Assembly: GCA_963573305.1 (NCBI GenBank)
Contig: OY754335.1
Span: forward strand, 55,077,985-55,141,984
Direction: 5' to 3'
From: Pyrrhosoma nymphula
Taxonomy: Eukaryota > Arthropoda > Insecta > Odonata > Coenagrionidae
Length of the DNA: 64,000 bases
The notes beneath the pieces are model-generated. The model did not search any database. It worked only from the letters and a program-made list of their open reading frames with translations, and was not told the origin of the DNA. Position 1 is the first letter of the stretch. The number at the start of each line of letters is the position of its first letter. The position numbers were made by a program, and so were the translations under genes. Of this stretch, positions 11,867-22,947 are shown one piece after another.

Positions 11867-12177
11867 CCATATCGCGTCATATTTATTTGTTCTCGGATAG
11901 TTTTTGGCTATTCCCGTAATTGCGTGATACGGTTGCATAGATTTTATTATCACCAGTGAAATAGGGACCAATATCGTAAGCAATCTATTTTTTTAAATGT
12001 AGGCGCTCTGAGTCTTTAACTATATGATTTTTCCAATCACTCTTTACCCTTAGCAAAACCTTGACCAACCCTTACCTTACCCATTCAAAGAACTGCGGAA
12101 ATGGCCGCGCAGTAAATTTAACGGAGTCACCCGCTGATGGACACACAATGTGTGAAATTCACAGTGAAAACATCATA

Positions 12178-12251
12178 CGCCTGTACTGGGATTCGAACCC
12201 TGACCCCTCGATTTCGCGCCCAGTGCTCTAACAAGCTAAGATACCCAGGCG
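12178..12251 (-). pseudogene. tRNA-like sequence, left arm
   Basis: The minus strand reads CGCCTGGGTATCTTAGC, then a D-arm-like region, and box B GGGTTCGAATCCCAG. It is more decayed than its right-arm partner: the D loop and anticodon stem carry changes. Probably a SINE head rather than a working tRNA gene. Confidence 0.6.
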
Positions 12252-12447
12252 TCCTCTCTCATTGTGAATTTCATGTTATGTTCGTGAAATTGTCAAAATG
12301 AACACCTTTGTGTCTAAAGTTTGGCTTTACCTCGTGAACAGTAGCGCATAGCGCTCTCACACGGGTACTCCATGGCATTGTATACACGGCACCTGTGAAG
12401 ACAACTCGCTCCTTAAAGCCTCCATGAAATTCACAGTGAGAGAGGAC

Positions 12448-12520
12448 GCCTCGGTAGCTTAACTGGTTAGAGCACTCGGCGCGAAATCGAGCGGTCTGGG
12501 TTCGAATCCCAGTCCAGGCG
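12448..12520 (+). pseudogene. tRNA-like sequence, nearly complete cloverleaf
   Basis: A full cloverleaf can be drawn. The acceptor pairs GCCTCGG with TCCAGGC (one C-C mismatch, one G-U). The D stem is GCTT/GAGC with G18G19. The anticodon stem is CTCGG/TCGAG with loop CGCGAAA, followed by a 4-nt variable region. The T arm is CTGGG/CCCAG with loop TTCGAAT. The anticodon position reads CGA (serine), but the loop lacks the universal U33 and there is no long variable arm as serine tRNAs have, so it is not a functional tRNA gene. Box A and box B are intact enough to act as a pol III promoter. Confidence 0.7.
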
Positions 12521-12559
12521 AAAGATTTTTCTCTGTGGATTTCATACAATTGTGTATCT

Positions 12560-13730
12560 TACTAAGAATAAAAATTGTTGCTCTTCCATTTATCTGTCAT
12601 CTTTTGACTAGATATCTGACCAGCAGTATAAACGTTTCTTATCCATCCTTTGGCCTTCCAATAGAAATTTCATCACATTCTTGGCTTATTAAATTTCTGA
12701 AGTAGAAGCAATAATGTTTATGAACCGAGTCATCACAATCATCCAGAGATGAGTACCAAGATGGGTGTTTGATCAGATGAAAACTCCTACTTTGTTGACA
12801 GAATATCATAAAATCTATCTGGGAATCGAAGTTAAGCGTCATTTGTAGACTTTGAATTAATGTTACGAAAGTGGACCATCTTGATAGAAGAAAAAGTGCA
12901 GCAACAGCCTGAGATCATTTTTCTTGTAATTTATTCCAAAACATTCATTCCGACGACCAAAATTTTTTATCTACAACAGCTTAGAAGAGAATTAAAATTT
13001 TCATTCTCCAAAACATTTACGCTTTGAGATCAATTTACGCATTAGGTTTCTTCCTTGGAGGATATTAAGTATTGACTTTCGAGTTCACTTATACTTTAAC
13101 TTATCTCCATTATTCACTATGATAATTTCACCTTTGGCTTTCCTAAGCTCTCATATTCAGCTATTTCTTTTTTTCCTTTCCGTTTACATCCCTTTCTCTT
13201 TAATTCATAGCTACGTTCTTTTCTTGCGCTTTTGATGAAAGAGAAACGTTTTCGGTGAATTTCCGTCAGTGTACGACATATTTTCCCTTGTCCTCCGACC
13301 TCATTTTTAGTTGAGAACGCAGAGAACTTCAGTGGATTCCGGGATATCCTCTTGACTAATGGAATTATTTTTTTTTCGAAACAAAATGAGGGAAGGAAAG
13401 CGTGTGTGCTCATTCGGAAGCAATGCCCGGTAGGTTAAAAATTTTCCCGTCGTTGGACGGGCTTTGATCTGCCTCCTCTCTGTGGGGATCCACTTTTTCT
13501 CCTAATTATTTTACCTTGACGGTTTCATTTCATTTCGCGGAAAAGACAGAAAATCTAAGAGGAGCACAATTGTGATACCTATCCTCAACCAGGAAAATTC
13601 CTTGGCTTGAATTACTTCCAGACAGTTTATTCTCGCGCCTTCGGAGATCCTGAACTGGGATGTTTTGAAATATTGAACTGGGATATGTCATGATTCCTCG
13701 TAACACTAAGGAGGGTAAAAATCGCCATGA
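12560..13730. other. Non-coding stretch, nothing recognised
   Basis: The 98-residue minus-strand frame at 13117-13413 is lysine-rich and unrecognised. No repeat arms or RNA genes are seen. Confidence 0.45.
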
Positions 13731-13732
13731 AA

Positions 13733-13875
13733 AAAAACATTTGAATGGATCAGGATTCGAACCCAGATTTCCCATTTCCTAAATGACTGGATGGTGTTGC
13801 TGGCTAACACACCAGATCGGCAATTGGGAGACCCGGGATAGAATCCTGGTCAAGTATAATGATTTTTTCGTGGCG
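13733..13875. mobile_element. Foldback element B, compact, tRNA-like in both arms
   Basis: Ends CGCCATGAAAAAAAACATT and AATGATTTTTTCGTGGCG are inverted. The left arm has a minus-strand box B (CTGGGTTCGAATCCTGAT) and the right arm a plus-strand A-to-B module ending GGGATAGAATCCTGG. The two modules meet almost back to back at about 13790. This is the same outward-facing design as the elements at 12.1 and 41.2 kb in only 143 bp. Confidence 0.6.
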
Positions 13876-14353
13876 AATGTCACTCTCTTTGGAGCGTATC
13901 TTTTCACCGGCCCTGGTGACCGCGTACCACATCATTTGTGAAATCGCAGTGATTGAAAAAAATTTATCTTAAGTAAACTTTCTTTGTATCCCAATTTGTT
14001 ATTTGGATACTAAGGTAGGAATGCAATCAAGAAAAGAGCAGAGAGATTAAAATTTTCATTAATGATAGTCAGGCAGACAGTAATTATAAGTCAAATGACC
14101 TCATGGCACTTCAAAATATATCGAGAATCCACTCGATGCAATTCATATGCAATCAACTGAACAAATCGCTCTTTGATGTATTAAAATGCTCGCTTTTGCG
14201 GTCACAATTTTCATATTTTCGATGAAACAAAAATAAGTTGGACGCTATATTTGCTCTCCAGTGGTCACTTGGGTCGTTGTAGACGAGATACTGCTTATTA
14301 ATAAGTGTACCATTGATTGAACCATTATTAATGTTTGATTCTTAGGTCTACTT

Positions 14354-14398
14354 TGGACCTTATACCTAGAGGCACTGGTTGGAACACCGGCGAAACTG
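14354..14398 (+). ncRNA. Hammerhead-like motif, decayed
   Basis: CTAGAGG in place of CTGANGA is followed by a CTGGT/ACCGG stem and then CGAAACTGTC. The string ACACCGGC-AAACTGTCGT is shared with the motif at 31.9 kb, which keeps the CTGAAGA core but has lost the GAAAC. The two look like differently decayed copies of one source. Confidence 0.35.
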
Positions 14399-14515
14399 TC
14401 GTCTCCAAAGTCAACGCACGCGGTGAAAATTCGGAAAAAAAGGAGAGATCTATTATTATATTTTACAATGTACTTTGAGGTACATTTTTGTAGGTTTTCC
14501 ATCAATTTCCTTCAG

Positions 14516-14611
14516 CAATATTGTTCTTGTACCCATCCGGACGGGGAAATATTTTACGAAACGTACGGTCCTTCTTCGTTTAAAATGCCAACAAGTGAGA
14601 TGAAGTTTCTT
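14516..14611 (+). other. Candidate 96-nt exon of an unknown gene
   Basis: A pyrimidine-rich tract ends TTTCCTTCAG at 14506-14515. Exactly 32 open codons follow, and then a consensus donor GTAAGT. The frame begins QYCSCTHPDGEIFYETYG and ends MPTSEMKFL. Composition is protein-like with a CSC motif, but I cannot assign a family. It would be a phase-0 exon. Of the exon candidates in this window it has the longest open frame that matches its splice sites, yet chance remains possible. Confidence 0.3.
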
Positions 14612-14999
14612 GTAAGTTGGTAATTAGTTTTATCGTTTCTTTGGTTTTTTTGAGAACCTTAATGAGCAGCTCAGGAGTAAAGCAAAGATTGCTCAATCAT
14701 TTTCAGCATTAACGCTATCATTGAATTAATCAGTGAGAGTTGAGGAATCTCACAGGTCGGACACCGTACTCCTGAAATTTCAGGAAATCCAATACGTTAT
14801 TAGCCTTTAATCGAAAATTTGAGCGTTTGATTATTTAAGGGAAGCGACCAACAACTACGGTCATTTGCGCCAGTGAGGATCGGTGGATATGTTGGTGAGG
14901 GAAGGATTACTTGGAAAAAAGAGGAAAGGTTGAGAGAAACCCGGCGTTGGAATTATCCTGCCTTTAACAAAAGGCAGCAAGGGGTCCACAGTCGAATTT

Positions 15000-15155
15000 T
15001 CTTATCCGACGGACCGAGGATCAAACTTGAAGTTCTCTCCACATAACATTCAAGCAAGGACCGGAATTCTACTGAATAATCTCCGCTACTGCTGGGATTT
15101 GAAACCCGGACTCTCGCGGCGGGAATCCAGTACTCCAGCCTCCACATCAATTTGG
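15000..15155 (-). repeat. tRNA-derived SINE, family 2
   Basis: The minus strand gives a tRNA-like head (15090-15150, with box B near GGGTTTCAAATCCCAG) and then a body ending in CCGTCGGATAAG. The same body end (TCCGTCGGATAGGA) closes the plus-strand copies at 22.9 and 41.7 kb. Both box A and box B are recognisable. Confidence 0.6.
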
Positions 15156-15359
15156 CGTCATATGAGACAAGAACTTGCTTTAATTTGATACTTGTGTAAA
15201 TGGAGAATCGAAATGTTTGAATTAACTAGTCCACTAATTAGGTAGGACTATGGTAGTTCTTGCCTGAATCTCTATGCGTACATTCGGGGAGATATGAAAT
15301 GTTTCTCTCCCTTTATAATATTCATACTAAAATTAATTCCCATGTCACGTCCACAGTTT

Positions 15360-15540
15360 TATGTCCTATCCGATGGACGGATAACTGTACGTGAAGTTCT
15401 CCATGCGGCACTCAATTCTGCATGGGGATTGGAATCCCTCTGGAGTATCTCCACCAGTGCCGGGAGTGGAACCCTGACCCATGGGTTGGGAAGCCAGCAC
15501 TCTATGCATTAAACTAATCCGATGCCCGTGCGGAAAACTA
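15360..15540 (-). repeat. tRNA-derived SINE, family 2, second tandem copy
   Basis: Same orientation and organisation as the copy 350 bp upstream: tRNA-like head at about 15455-15535 on the minus strand, body with GGAGAACTTCACG, and the CCATCGGATAGGA end near 15366. The two copies differ at many positions, so they look like separate insertions rather than a recent tandem duplication. Confidence 0.6.
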
Positions 15541-15589
15541 TTTCCTCGGAAGTGAGCAGCCCTGCGCATCCTTTGAATTCGTCGATCTC

Positions 15590-15900
15590 CTGGGAGTTAA
15601 GACTGCTCCTGGAAACCGTACCCACCAAGGGAAGTGGTAAAGTACGACCCTGGACCGTCATAATGTCCCCCGTCGGATATTCATCCTCGTTGTAAAAATG
15701 AGGAGAGGTGGCCAGGAGGTCGCGGGGTCTAACCGGGGGAGCGCCGTCGGGGGCTTATCCTCACTGGCCCTCGGTCAAAAGTCCCTTCTCTATTCCCACT
15801 TCACCTCTTACCCGCGTGACACCCATTACTCATCTCTCGTCCACATACATCATAGCCACGCACCCGCATTCTATTGCCCTTAACCCTTCCTATCTTTCCA
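15590..15900. other. GC-rich patch with a SINE-end scrap
   Basis: CCCGTCGGATATTCATCC at about 15669 resembles the end of SINE family 2. The rest is C-rich with two overlapping chance frames. No gene. Confidence 0.4.
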
Positions 15901-17290
15901 TCATCTGACTAGATCGTCTGCTCCAACTATTTCGAGTCAGAACTCTTAGGTCTTCCTTTGAATTTTCTACGTGGTTACGCATAGATTAAGAGAGAGAAAA
16001 GATGGAACCATGCGGGGAGATAGAACAGGGGAATTTTGAGGCAGTTAAAATGCGAAATGAGGCATATTGAATGGATCAGTTGTCTAGCTATGAATGAATA
16101 TGTATCAGTGGTGAAATTACCTCTGTACCGTAATGATTTATGTTAAGAACGAAATATGGAAATAATTAAAAAAAGGAATGCATTGTGCATGTGCATGTTT
16201 GTGAACAAATTGTGCGGGATAGCCATGCTAGATATAGATCTTTTTTCGCGAAAAAGAGGATTTACCTTTTCTGCGTCAAGACGCCATCTCATGTCTTCTA
16301 CAATCTGTGTTGGTGCGTCTTTAAAATCAGTCTGACAATGAGGTTCTTGGATGGAAACGGCGATGTAACGTTTGCTGGGGGATCCATTTAGACAATTTAG
16401 CATCGCTATTAATGACGCGATTGAAATAAATGCGTCTTAAACATCCATTGACTAGTACCCCTACGTCTGTGGTGGAAGGGATGTGACAGCTTCGGGAACG
16501 GCGATGCGGCACACCCTGCGAAATACGGCTCCAATCACCTTTACGGCTGTTAAACTTTACCTCCTAACGCTGACGTGTTCAAGTAAAACCCATGGTCCCT
16601 AACATATCCTCATCTGACCTTTTTGTTACTCATTCCTACTTTTGCTAACCAATCCTAAGTTTTATTGCTACATTGCGTATTTCATTTCCAGCACACTTTA
16701 TTTGCAAACCAATGCTTTGTTTTATGTTAGCATACTTCACATTAATCCTTTCCTGCCCCCTCCCTCTTAAGCTTAGTTGAAAACACTGAATATTTAGATA
16801 ACATTCTGAGAGAGATATGACTGAAGGGTTACCTGAGTTTTTTGGTAATGGTGATCATCATAGTTGCGTGGAATATCTTATTAGAAACATATTTTGTCAG
16901 CAGACGATTTAGCTGTTATAATCCATTCATGGTGGCCCATATGACCCAATTAACAAGCAAGTGAGAATATGTAGCCCTTTAAAGAGTACCTTCCATTCTC
17001 TGGAGCGACTTTCAAATTGAAACCGTTCAAGAGGAAAACGATCTATGGATCTAGTTTTTTATTTCTCAGCATTCCACGAGAAATCAACGAATGGCTATTT
17101 TTTGATCAAATTATTTAGGGAGACACTTATTCTTCTAGTATTCAAACTTGTGTTGACGCATATTTTAGTCAACGACCATTTTAATTAATAACTTGATGAA
17201 AATGAATTAGCCTAAAAAAATGAGTTCGAAAATGTTCATCAACGCTGTTTGATTTAAGGGCTTCTTTTCATCAAGTCTTAGGTGACTTAG
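15900..17290. other. Non-coding stretch, nothing recognised
   Basis: Short frames at 16143-16403 (minus) and 16185-16391 (plus) overlap each other and look accidental. No repeat or RNA feature seen. Confidence 0.4.
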
Positions 17291-17295
17291 TGGAT

Positions 17296-17446
17296 ATTTT
17301 GGTAAGTTTCTTTTGGATTTCTGCGATCAAACTATACTTTTTAGCAACAATATCGCCGTGCTATTCGGCTGGCAGAATAGCACGGTGAAAATGTTGCTAA
17401 AAAAGTGTAGTTTAGTCGCAGAAATCCAAAGGAAACTTACCAAAAT
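17296..17446. repeat. 151-bp near-perfect hairpin (71/72-bp arms, 8-base loop)
   Basis: The left arm 17296-17366 begins ATTTTGGTAAGTTTC and ends CCGTGCTATTC. The right arm 17375-17446 is its reverse complement with about eight substitutions and one indel, several of which would be G-U pairs in RNA. The loop is GGCTGGCA. Read as RNA it forms one long hairpin. I see no target duplication and no second copy in the window. It could be a foldback MITE or a hairpin small-RNA precursor. Confidence 0.85.
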
Positions 17447-18019
17447 TGAAATTAACATGCAAAAATCTACGGAAAAAGACAGTGGGTAATTCATTGTTGT
17501 AAAAAGATAAGGGGTATTAATGTTTCCGTCCGTTAATGCACTCATTTGTTTTTTATTCTATCTGAATGACGTGGCATTCCGTTCCGGTTGGTTTCATGGA
17601 AAGGTTCCACCCATGCACCCGTAATTACGAAAAATTACTGGTTTTTTACGATCCTCTGAAAATGTTTACGGATTCAATTAAGTAACTTGATCGTCACACA
17701 TATTAAAGTGTCCCTAAATTCCAACTTCCACCAAAATTTGCCTCGCGACCAAAAATAAAAACTAATCGCTTAATTACATTTATGACGATTAGCATCCGTG
17801 AAACTCTCTCATATTTCCTTCCGAGAGCGTCACCCCTTTCCGACCGTTTTCTGTTTTAAAAAAAAGCCTATCATCACACTTTTCTCCGCGGAAAAAAAGC
17901 AAATATTCTTTCAGAGGCCATATTATAATTCATGCGACCGTATCTCCTGTATTTTTCCAACGAGGGAGATAATGTTCACATATTCCCCCGCCTCTCCCGC
18001 TTATTAAACCTTTTCACCA

Positions 18020-18430
18020 TCCGCGGTGTTCAACTTGCACTCCCGAAAGGGGATGGGCAGGAGTAAAATCCCTCTGTGCGCTGGGCTCCTGGTGTTGCCC
18101 CCCTCTAACACTACCACCGTGTGAAAAAAGCTCGTTTCATTCGGTTTGAGCCATTCATCTCACTCATCTCACCCGACTTTTCCAACCGAGCCATCGCATA
18201 CCCCGGACACATTCGACCGACATCCCCGTGCCACAAATGCGTCTCCACTCATATCTGCAGCACTCCACGCATTCGGGACTATATGTGTGTGTAAAGGCCC
18301 TTTTGCCCCTCTATATACCAACCTTTACTCCCTTCCCTCTCTTTCCCCCGGATTCTATCGTTACTCTTCCCGTGTTTCCTTCCATTCACACGCTACGAGT
18401 CCGTCCGTTTAGGGTAGCCCGAGAGATATT
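18020..18430. other. Pyrimidine-rich island
   Basis: C/T-rich on the plus strand with repeated CACTCATCTCAC-like strings. The two overlapping frames (18146-18412, 18228-18449) are rich in P, S, H and T as composition predicts. Confidence 0.45.
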
Positions 18431-19044
18431 TCTCTCCAGTCATGATTAAAGTCGTATTTCGAATTACTTGTTTTAAAATTTAAGCAGTTTCAACAAGCAT
18501 GATGTAAATATAGCTGTATTATTTCGATTTCAAGTTGTATCAAAACATTCACGTGCGTTGGGATTCAGTTTTAGATTTGAAAAAGATTTGAAAAACGTTT
18601 AGATTTTCATAGGTCAATTTCAAAATACAACCTGTCCAAGAAACCCTAATCTGAGATCATGAGCATTGAGTAATTCCGATTTAATTTCTTCACTGCCCAA
18701 CCTTAATGAAATGTATCAATGTAACAACCAAACAGAACCTGTGGATAAGTGTATAGAAAGTACGCCGAGTTGGTCCGAATTTAAACACTGGAGTGAAGTG
18801 CATCTGTCTGAAACTAAATGAGAATTTGGAGTTTCGTACCTGTACAAGTGAGTTGCCTCTTTTTACCGATAATTTTATCGTGCTTCGTATTTCGTACCTG
18901 TTTTGCACCGTGAACGGCTTAGTGAATTAGGCATAAAACTTAAAAATGTCGTACTTTTAAGTGCAATTTCGTAAAGGAACACTTCCTTGGTCAAAACACT
19001 TCATTAGTTCGTCCCTTTTTAGTGTGCAACTCTGTTACCTTTCC

Positions 19045-19140
19045 CCATATTATGAATGTTATGATGATGCTACAGAACAGGTACAAAGAAAGTTCCTAAG
19101 GGCTATTAGTTATTATGCAGGATTCAAGACTTTAATGTGA
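19045..19140 (+). pseudogene. Small LINE reverse-transcriptase relic
   Basis: One frame reads 31 codons to a stop: PYYECYDDATEQVQRKFLRA followed by ISYYAGFKTLM. The EQVQRKFLRAISY block matches the L-E-K-V-Q-R-R-F-L-R segment that follows the S-P-Y-Y motif in jockey/R1-like reverse transcriptases. No other part of the element is visible, and it is a short 5'- and 3'-truncated scrap. Confidence 0.5.
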
Positions 19141-19835
19141 TTTTTTAATGTGACGGGGACATTCGTTATTTAAACTCTGTGTTTATCCGTAAAAATTGGG
19201 GTTTAACCTGTAATAAATTATTGTAATTACTATGGTTGGTTGCAGAAACGACTCATATGTATCCGGCAGAATTATGGACTCCCTTAGTAAAAGCATTCGT
19301 TCAATATGCATTGCAGAAACATTGGACAAACTTATTTTTTTTATCAATCGTCACACAACTTATCAGGACCTTATATAATGGGGAGTTCCATAAGTAACCA
19401 AAGTGGTGGAAATGGCAAAATTATGTCTTATTATTTATTTTACTGTGTGTATTATTTATCGAAGAGTATCTTTGTATTATTATTCTAACATGAGAAAATA
19501 GAGAGTATTAGCGATCTGACCTTAAATGAAAATATATTTTTCAGTACCCTGACATGAAGTGTCGAAATTTAAATGCTAATGCAATGGGTGTTTGTCAACT
19601 TCTGGTGATTCGGCCCCTGAAAAACCTGAAGACAAGCCAATAGCTTATTGGGATTTCAGGGGCATATGGGCCACCAGAATCTTCGAGGAGAAAAATATAT
19701 TATTTAGTTATAATTTTCGTAAGTTTTGATTAACGTTTTTCAATCGGCCTCGTAGTCTAAATTGACCCCTCTCAATGTCATATCGATCCTTGGGGGAATA
19801 TATCGAATATCCTCGGTGGTCTTGTTCTAGAAGGA

Positions 19836-20043
19836 CCGGGGTCCCCAATCTGTTTTAATTTGCATACCACTTAGACACCCTTTTCCAAAATCCATACCCC
19901 ATGCCGTAGAATAATGTTTCCGATTTACATTCTTATTGCCACCTCAACCTTAAACCCACCATTATTCAGGTTTTTTTGGCGTACTCCTTAACTGCCAAAC
20001 GCACCCTTTGGGTACGCGCACCGCAGCTCGGGAATTACTGCTG
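19836..20043. mobile_element. hAT-type MITE
   Basis: The left end GGGGTCCCCAATCTG and the right end (reverse complement CAGCAGTAATTCCCGAGCTG) fit the CAG-N-GGTTCCCAA-CTG termini of hAT transposons. The interior carries CCCTTTGGGTACGCG and GCATACC strings typical of such elements. Flanking octamers (TAGAAGGA, TAGCACCC) are only partly alike, so the 8-bp target duplication is not confirmed. About 208 bp and no transposase. Confidence 0.5.
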
Positions 20044-20049
20044 TAGCAC

Positions 20050-22800
20050 CCATTTCTCATTCAGTTTGCAAATTCTAAAGATGTTTTCACCCCAAAATGG
20101 GGAATCTTTATTTTTTTCTAGTTTTTTGTTTTGATCCTCGTATATTCAGGTTTTGGAGACATTAAGAAGTACGCTTTTGGTTGGATGTGTTTGCTGCTTC
20201 GTCTGTCAAGTCTAAATAGAACATGAAATATCTTCCGTGAAATCGAGTTGATGTTGTATAAGTTGGCGTTAATTCGCGTGGGCGGACACCGTTTCCGACC
20301 ATCTGTTCATAAAAGTGCGAGTTTAAAACCTCTCCGCTGGGCACACGTGGGCCATGAATGTGCCTGACGTGTAATGGAACGGGAATGGGAAGAGCGGTGC
20401 CAAACATTCTTCACCACTTAAAATAGTTACGTACGTGTGTGGGGCTGTTCTTTTTAGCTCTACGCCCATATTAATTATACGCCTCCTAGGAACTAAAATC
20501 ATCGCAATTTTCAGAATCTATGGAATCTATCGATGTTTTACATTAGGTGAATTTATATGTTTTTAATAGGTGAGCTGTTCATGGAAAACTTATTGAGGCT
20601 GTTTATAGCGGCTTGCATAAATTTTTATTTTCCGAGTTACCGAGAAGAATTAAAAGAAAAAAGCATTTCTAATTACTCTATCGTGATACCCTTTGCAAGT
20701 ACTACTCTCAAATTCAATTTTCTTAACCTGAGGAAAGGGGAGAATATGATGCTGTGGTTACTTCATGGATATATCCAAATGAGAATGACACTTATCATTC
20801 ATAGAACTCCATCATATGTAAACTGGACCATACTTTGTCGCATACCATCGACTTGACTGGCATTGACATTGATTCATGCTTGTGTACTTTCATCTGGCAT
20901 ACGTTTGTGGCTTGATTGATTACTTTTCTACGTAAATCAAAGATAAAATGATAGCTAATGATCTAGACTAGTTTATAAAAAATTTAAAATTATGATCGGC
21001 ATTGACTAAGGGCAGTAATATTTTCCTTAATTCCTCGGTGGCCCATGTGGAGAAACGAATATCCTTACAGCTATATCACATGTTTCAAATGTTCCTTTAA
21101 AATTGAAATCAGTTATTCTACCGAGCCTATGTAAACGCTTTGACTGCTCTACCTATTATTTCCCTAACTTCAAAGATTTTCATCCATTGTTACGTATCCA
21201 AAACCTCTCTATTTTCCAATGCTAAGTCCGTTTTCTCCAATATTTATTCCCTTTATGAACACTCATAGTACTGTTAGCTTCCTCTCATACAGTCTAAAAC
21301 TTATGAATATTTGGTATTGAATTTTACCTCAAAAAAATATATTCCCTTCATTTTCCAAGAATTCATTGCGATATATTACGGCATTGTTGAGATATCGGGG
21401 ATATTCAGTACACGTAAACTGCAATAAATCACTTTCGCACGTTTTTTAAATGGAGATGTCAGACGACTGGGGTTGTATTGCGAGGTCGAATTTCGCCTGA
21501 TTTTTAATATCGAACTCAATTGGAAAAGCGATTATAGTTGGAAACTTAGCCGCCGGCGGGCTCTGACGAATTGTTTCGCCATATTCCCGGGCTAAACTTT
21601 GCGGGCACGTGATCATAGTTTTGAACTTGTCTCGTCACAATGCGCGTCCACCTCCGATTGCCTCTTTATTCACCTCCCCTCTCTCCTTCCCCCTTCATTT
21701 AATGCATGTATTCGAGCCATTCGGAATTTCAGTCACGCCTCGAATAAGTGAGACATGTACGCTCATTCATTCGAGAGTCGGAAAACTTCGGAGGGCTATG
21801 CTGCGTAAGAGGCAAATGCGATGGGTAGACGTCCCACTCTACCCCTAATAACTTTCTTAGCTGGCCATGCCGCATGCCTCACGCTGTTGGCCGACGCGAC
21901 GCTGGGAATGGGTCGTAACTTGGCCACTCTAAGAGTCAAAGATAAAAATGGTCCCTTTGAGGTGACGACTTGAGTGTATAATTGCAGATAGCTCATCAAT
22001 TTTATTTTTCCGGCCATTCATAGCACAGAGGAAAAAGAACCTCTTAAATATGTTTTTTTAATCATATATTATAGTAAAAGGCATAAATAATGTCATGTGA
22101 TTTTTAAGTCTTCAAATCAACGCATAAGTTTTGCAGAAAATAATTTTTTGATGAAAAATATTCCAGCGAAGGGCAATTTGACATGAGTTGTGTTTTCGAG
22201 TGCTTAAGAGTTAATAAAATGCATAAATAAATGTGTGACCTATTTTTTCATCCTCACCATGGTCTCGCACATAGACTTATTTTACGACATACGACTTATT
22301 TTTACGACCAAGGAAATTATATTAACACAGTATGATATCTAGTTGTTGTGGAGTCTCTAAGCACTGGCTTCCAATCCTGTGGGCCTGGGAAATTTACCGT
22401 AAAATATTGGGCGTGGGTAAAATATTGGGTACTGGAAATTAAGTCTCATCAGACACATATGTTCAAGGTAATAAATATTCAGAATTTCAATGACATTGGC
22501 GCCCCGATTAAAACGGAGCCTAGTGGGAGGTCCAATGCCTGTTGTCTTTCAGTTATTATGACGAAAAATGTCAGTGCAAATAACTGGTGCAGAAATTAGT
22601 CTTCAGAGTTGTTTGGTATAGATTGATTATGCTTTTTTATTCCCTGTTTAAGCCTTAGGATAAGTTCCCGACGGGTCTGAAATGTGTACTATGTTTCATT
22701 TTTTAAGTTTCACTTGTCTTCACTTAGGCAGGCATTTACCTAGCAGGGAGCTACTCATCTTTGGCAGCCTTTGTCCGTACCTTAAAAGGGGCTTTAATAA
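20050..22800. other. Long non-coding stretch
   Basis: I find no gene, tRNA or repeat that I can support. Frames at 20162-20407 (minus), 20557-20856 (plus) and 21609-21848 (plus) are unrecognised and lack convincing splice or start context. Positions 21540-21720 are more CpG-rich than the flanks. Confidence 0.4.
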
Positions 22801-22805
22801 AGGAG

Positions 22806-22943
22806 GGTCGCGCTGAGGTGGTGGCTTGGGAACTTGCTTCCAATCTAGGGCTTCGGATCCAGGCTGTGATTTTGCCGTGGTATCCCTTTGAACGCTAATT
22901 AAATAGCACTACAAGTGTAGCTCTTCATCCGTCGGATAGGAGG
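22806..22943 (+). repeat. tRNA-derived SINE, family 2 (plus strand)
   Basis: The head GAGGTGGTGGCTTGGGAAC is box A-like, GCTTCGGATCCAGGC is box B-like, and the body runs through CACTACAAGTGTAG to the family end TCCGTCGGATAGGAGG. It directly abuts the TTAA of the next element, so the MITE inserted at or next to the SINE end. Confidence 0.6.
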
Positions 22944-22947
22944 TTAA

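Larger units (their letters stand above)
12128..12552. mobile_element. Foldback element A with tRNA-like modules in both arms
   Basis: Two arms of about 130-150 bp (12128-12270 and 12420-12552) are inverted copies of each other, separated by about 150 bp. Each arm holds a tRNA-like sequence, and both read outward: left on the minus strand (12178-12251), right on the plus strand (12448-12520). Inner flanks share the motif ATGAAATTCACAGTGAGAG and its inverse. Outer ends share the CACAG-GAAAA type terminus also seen at 41.2 and 53.5 kb. There is no transposase. It can be read either as a foldback element or as two SINE copies inserted head to head. Confidence 0.65.

Noticed and set aside
12448..12520. 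Functional serine tRNA gene (anticodon CGA)
   Set aside because: No U33, a mismatched acceptor stem, no serine-type long variable arm, and an inverted partner within a repeat family; treated as SINE-type.
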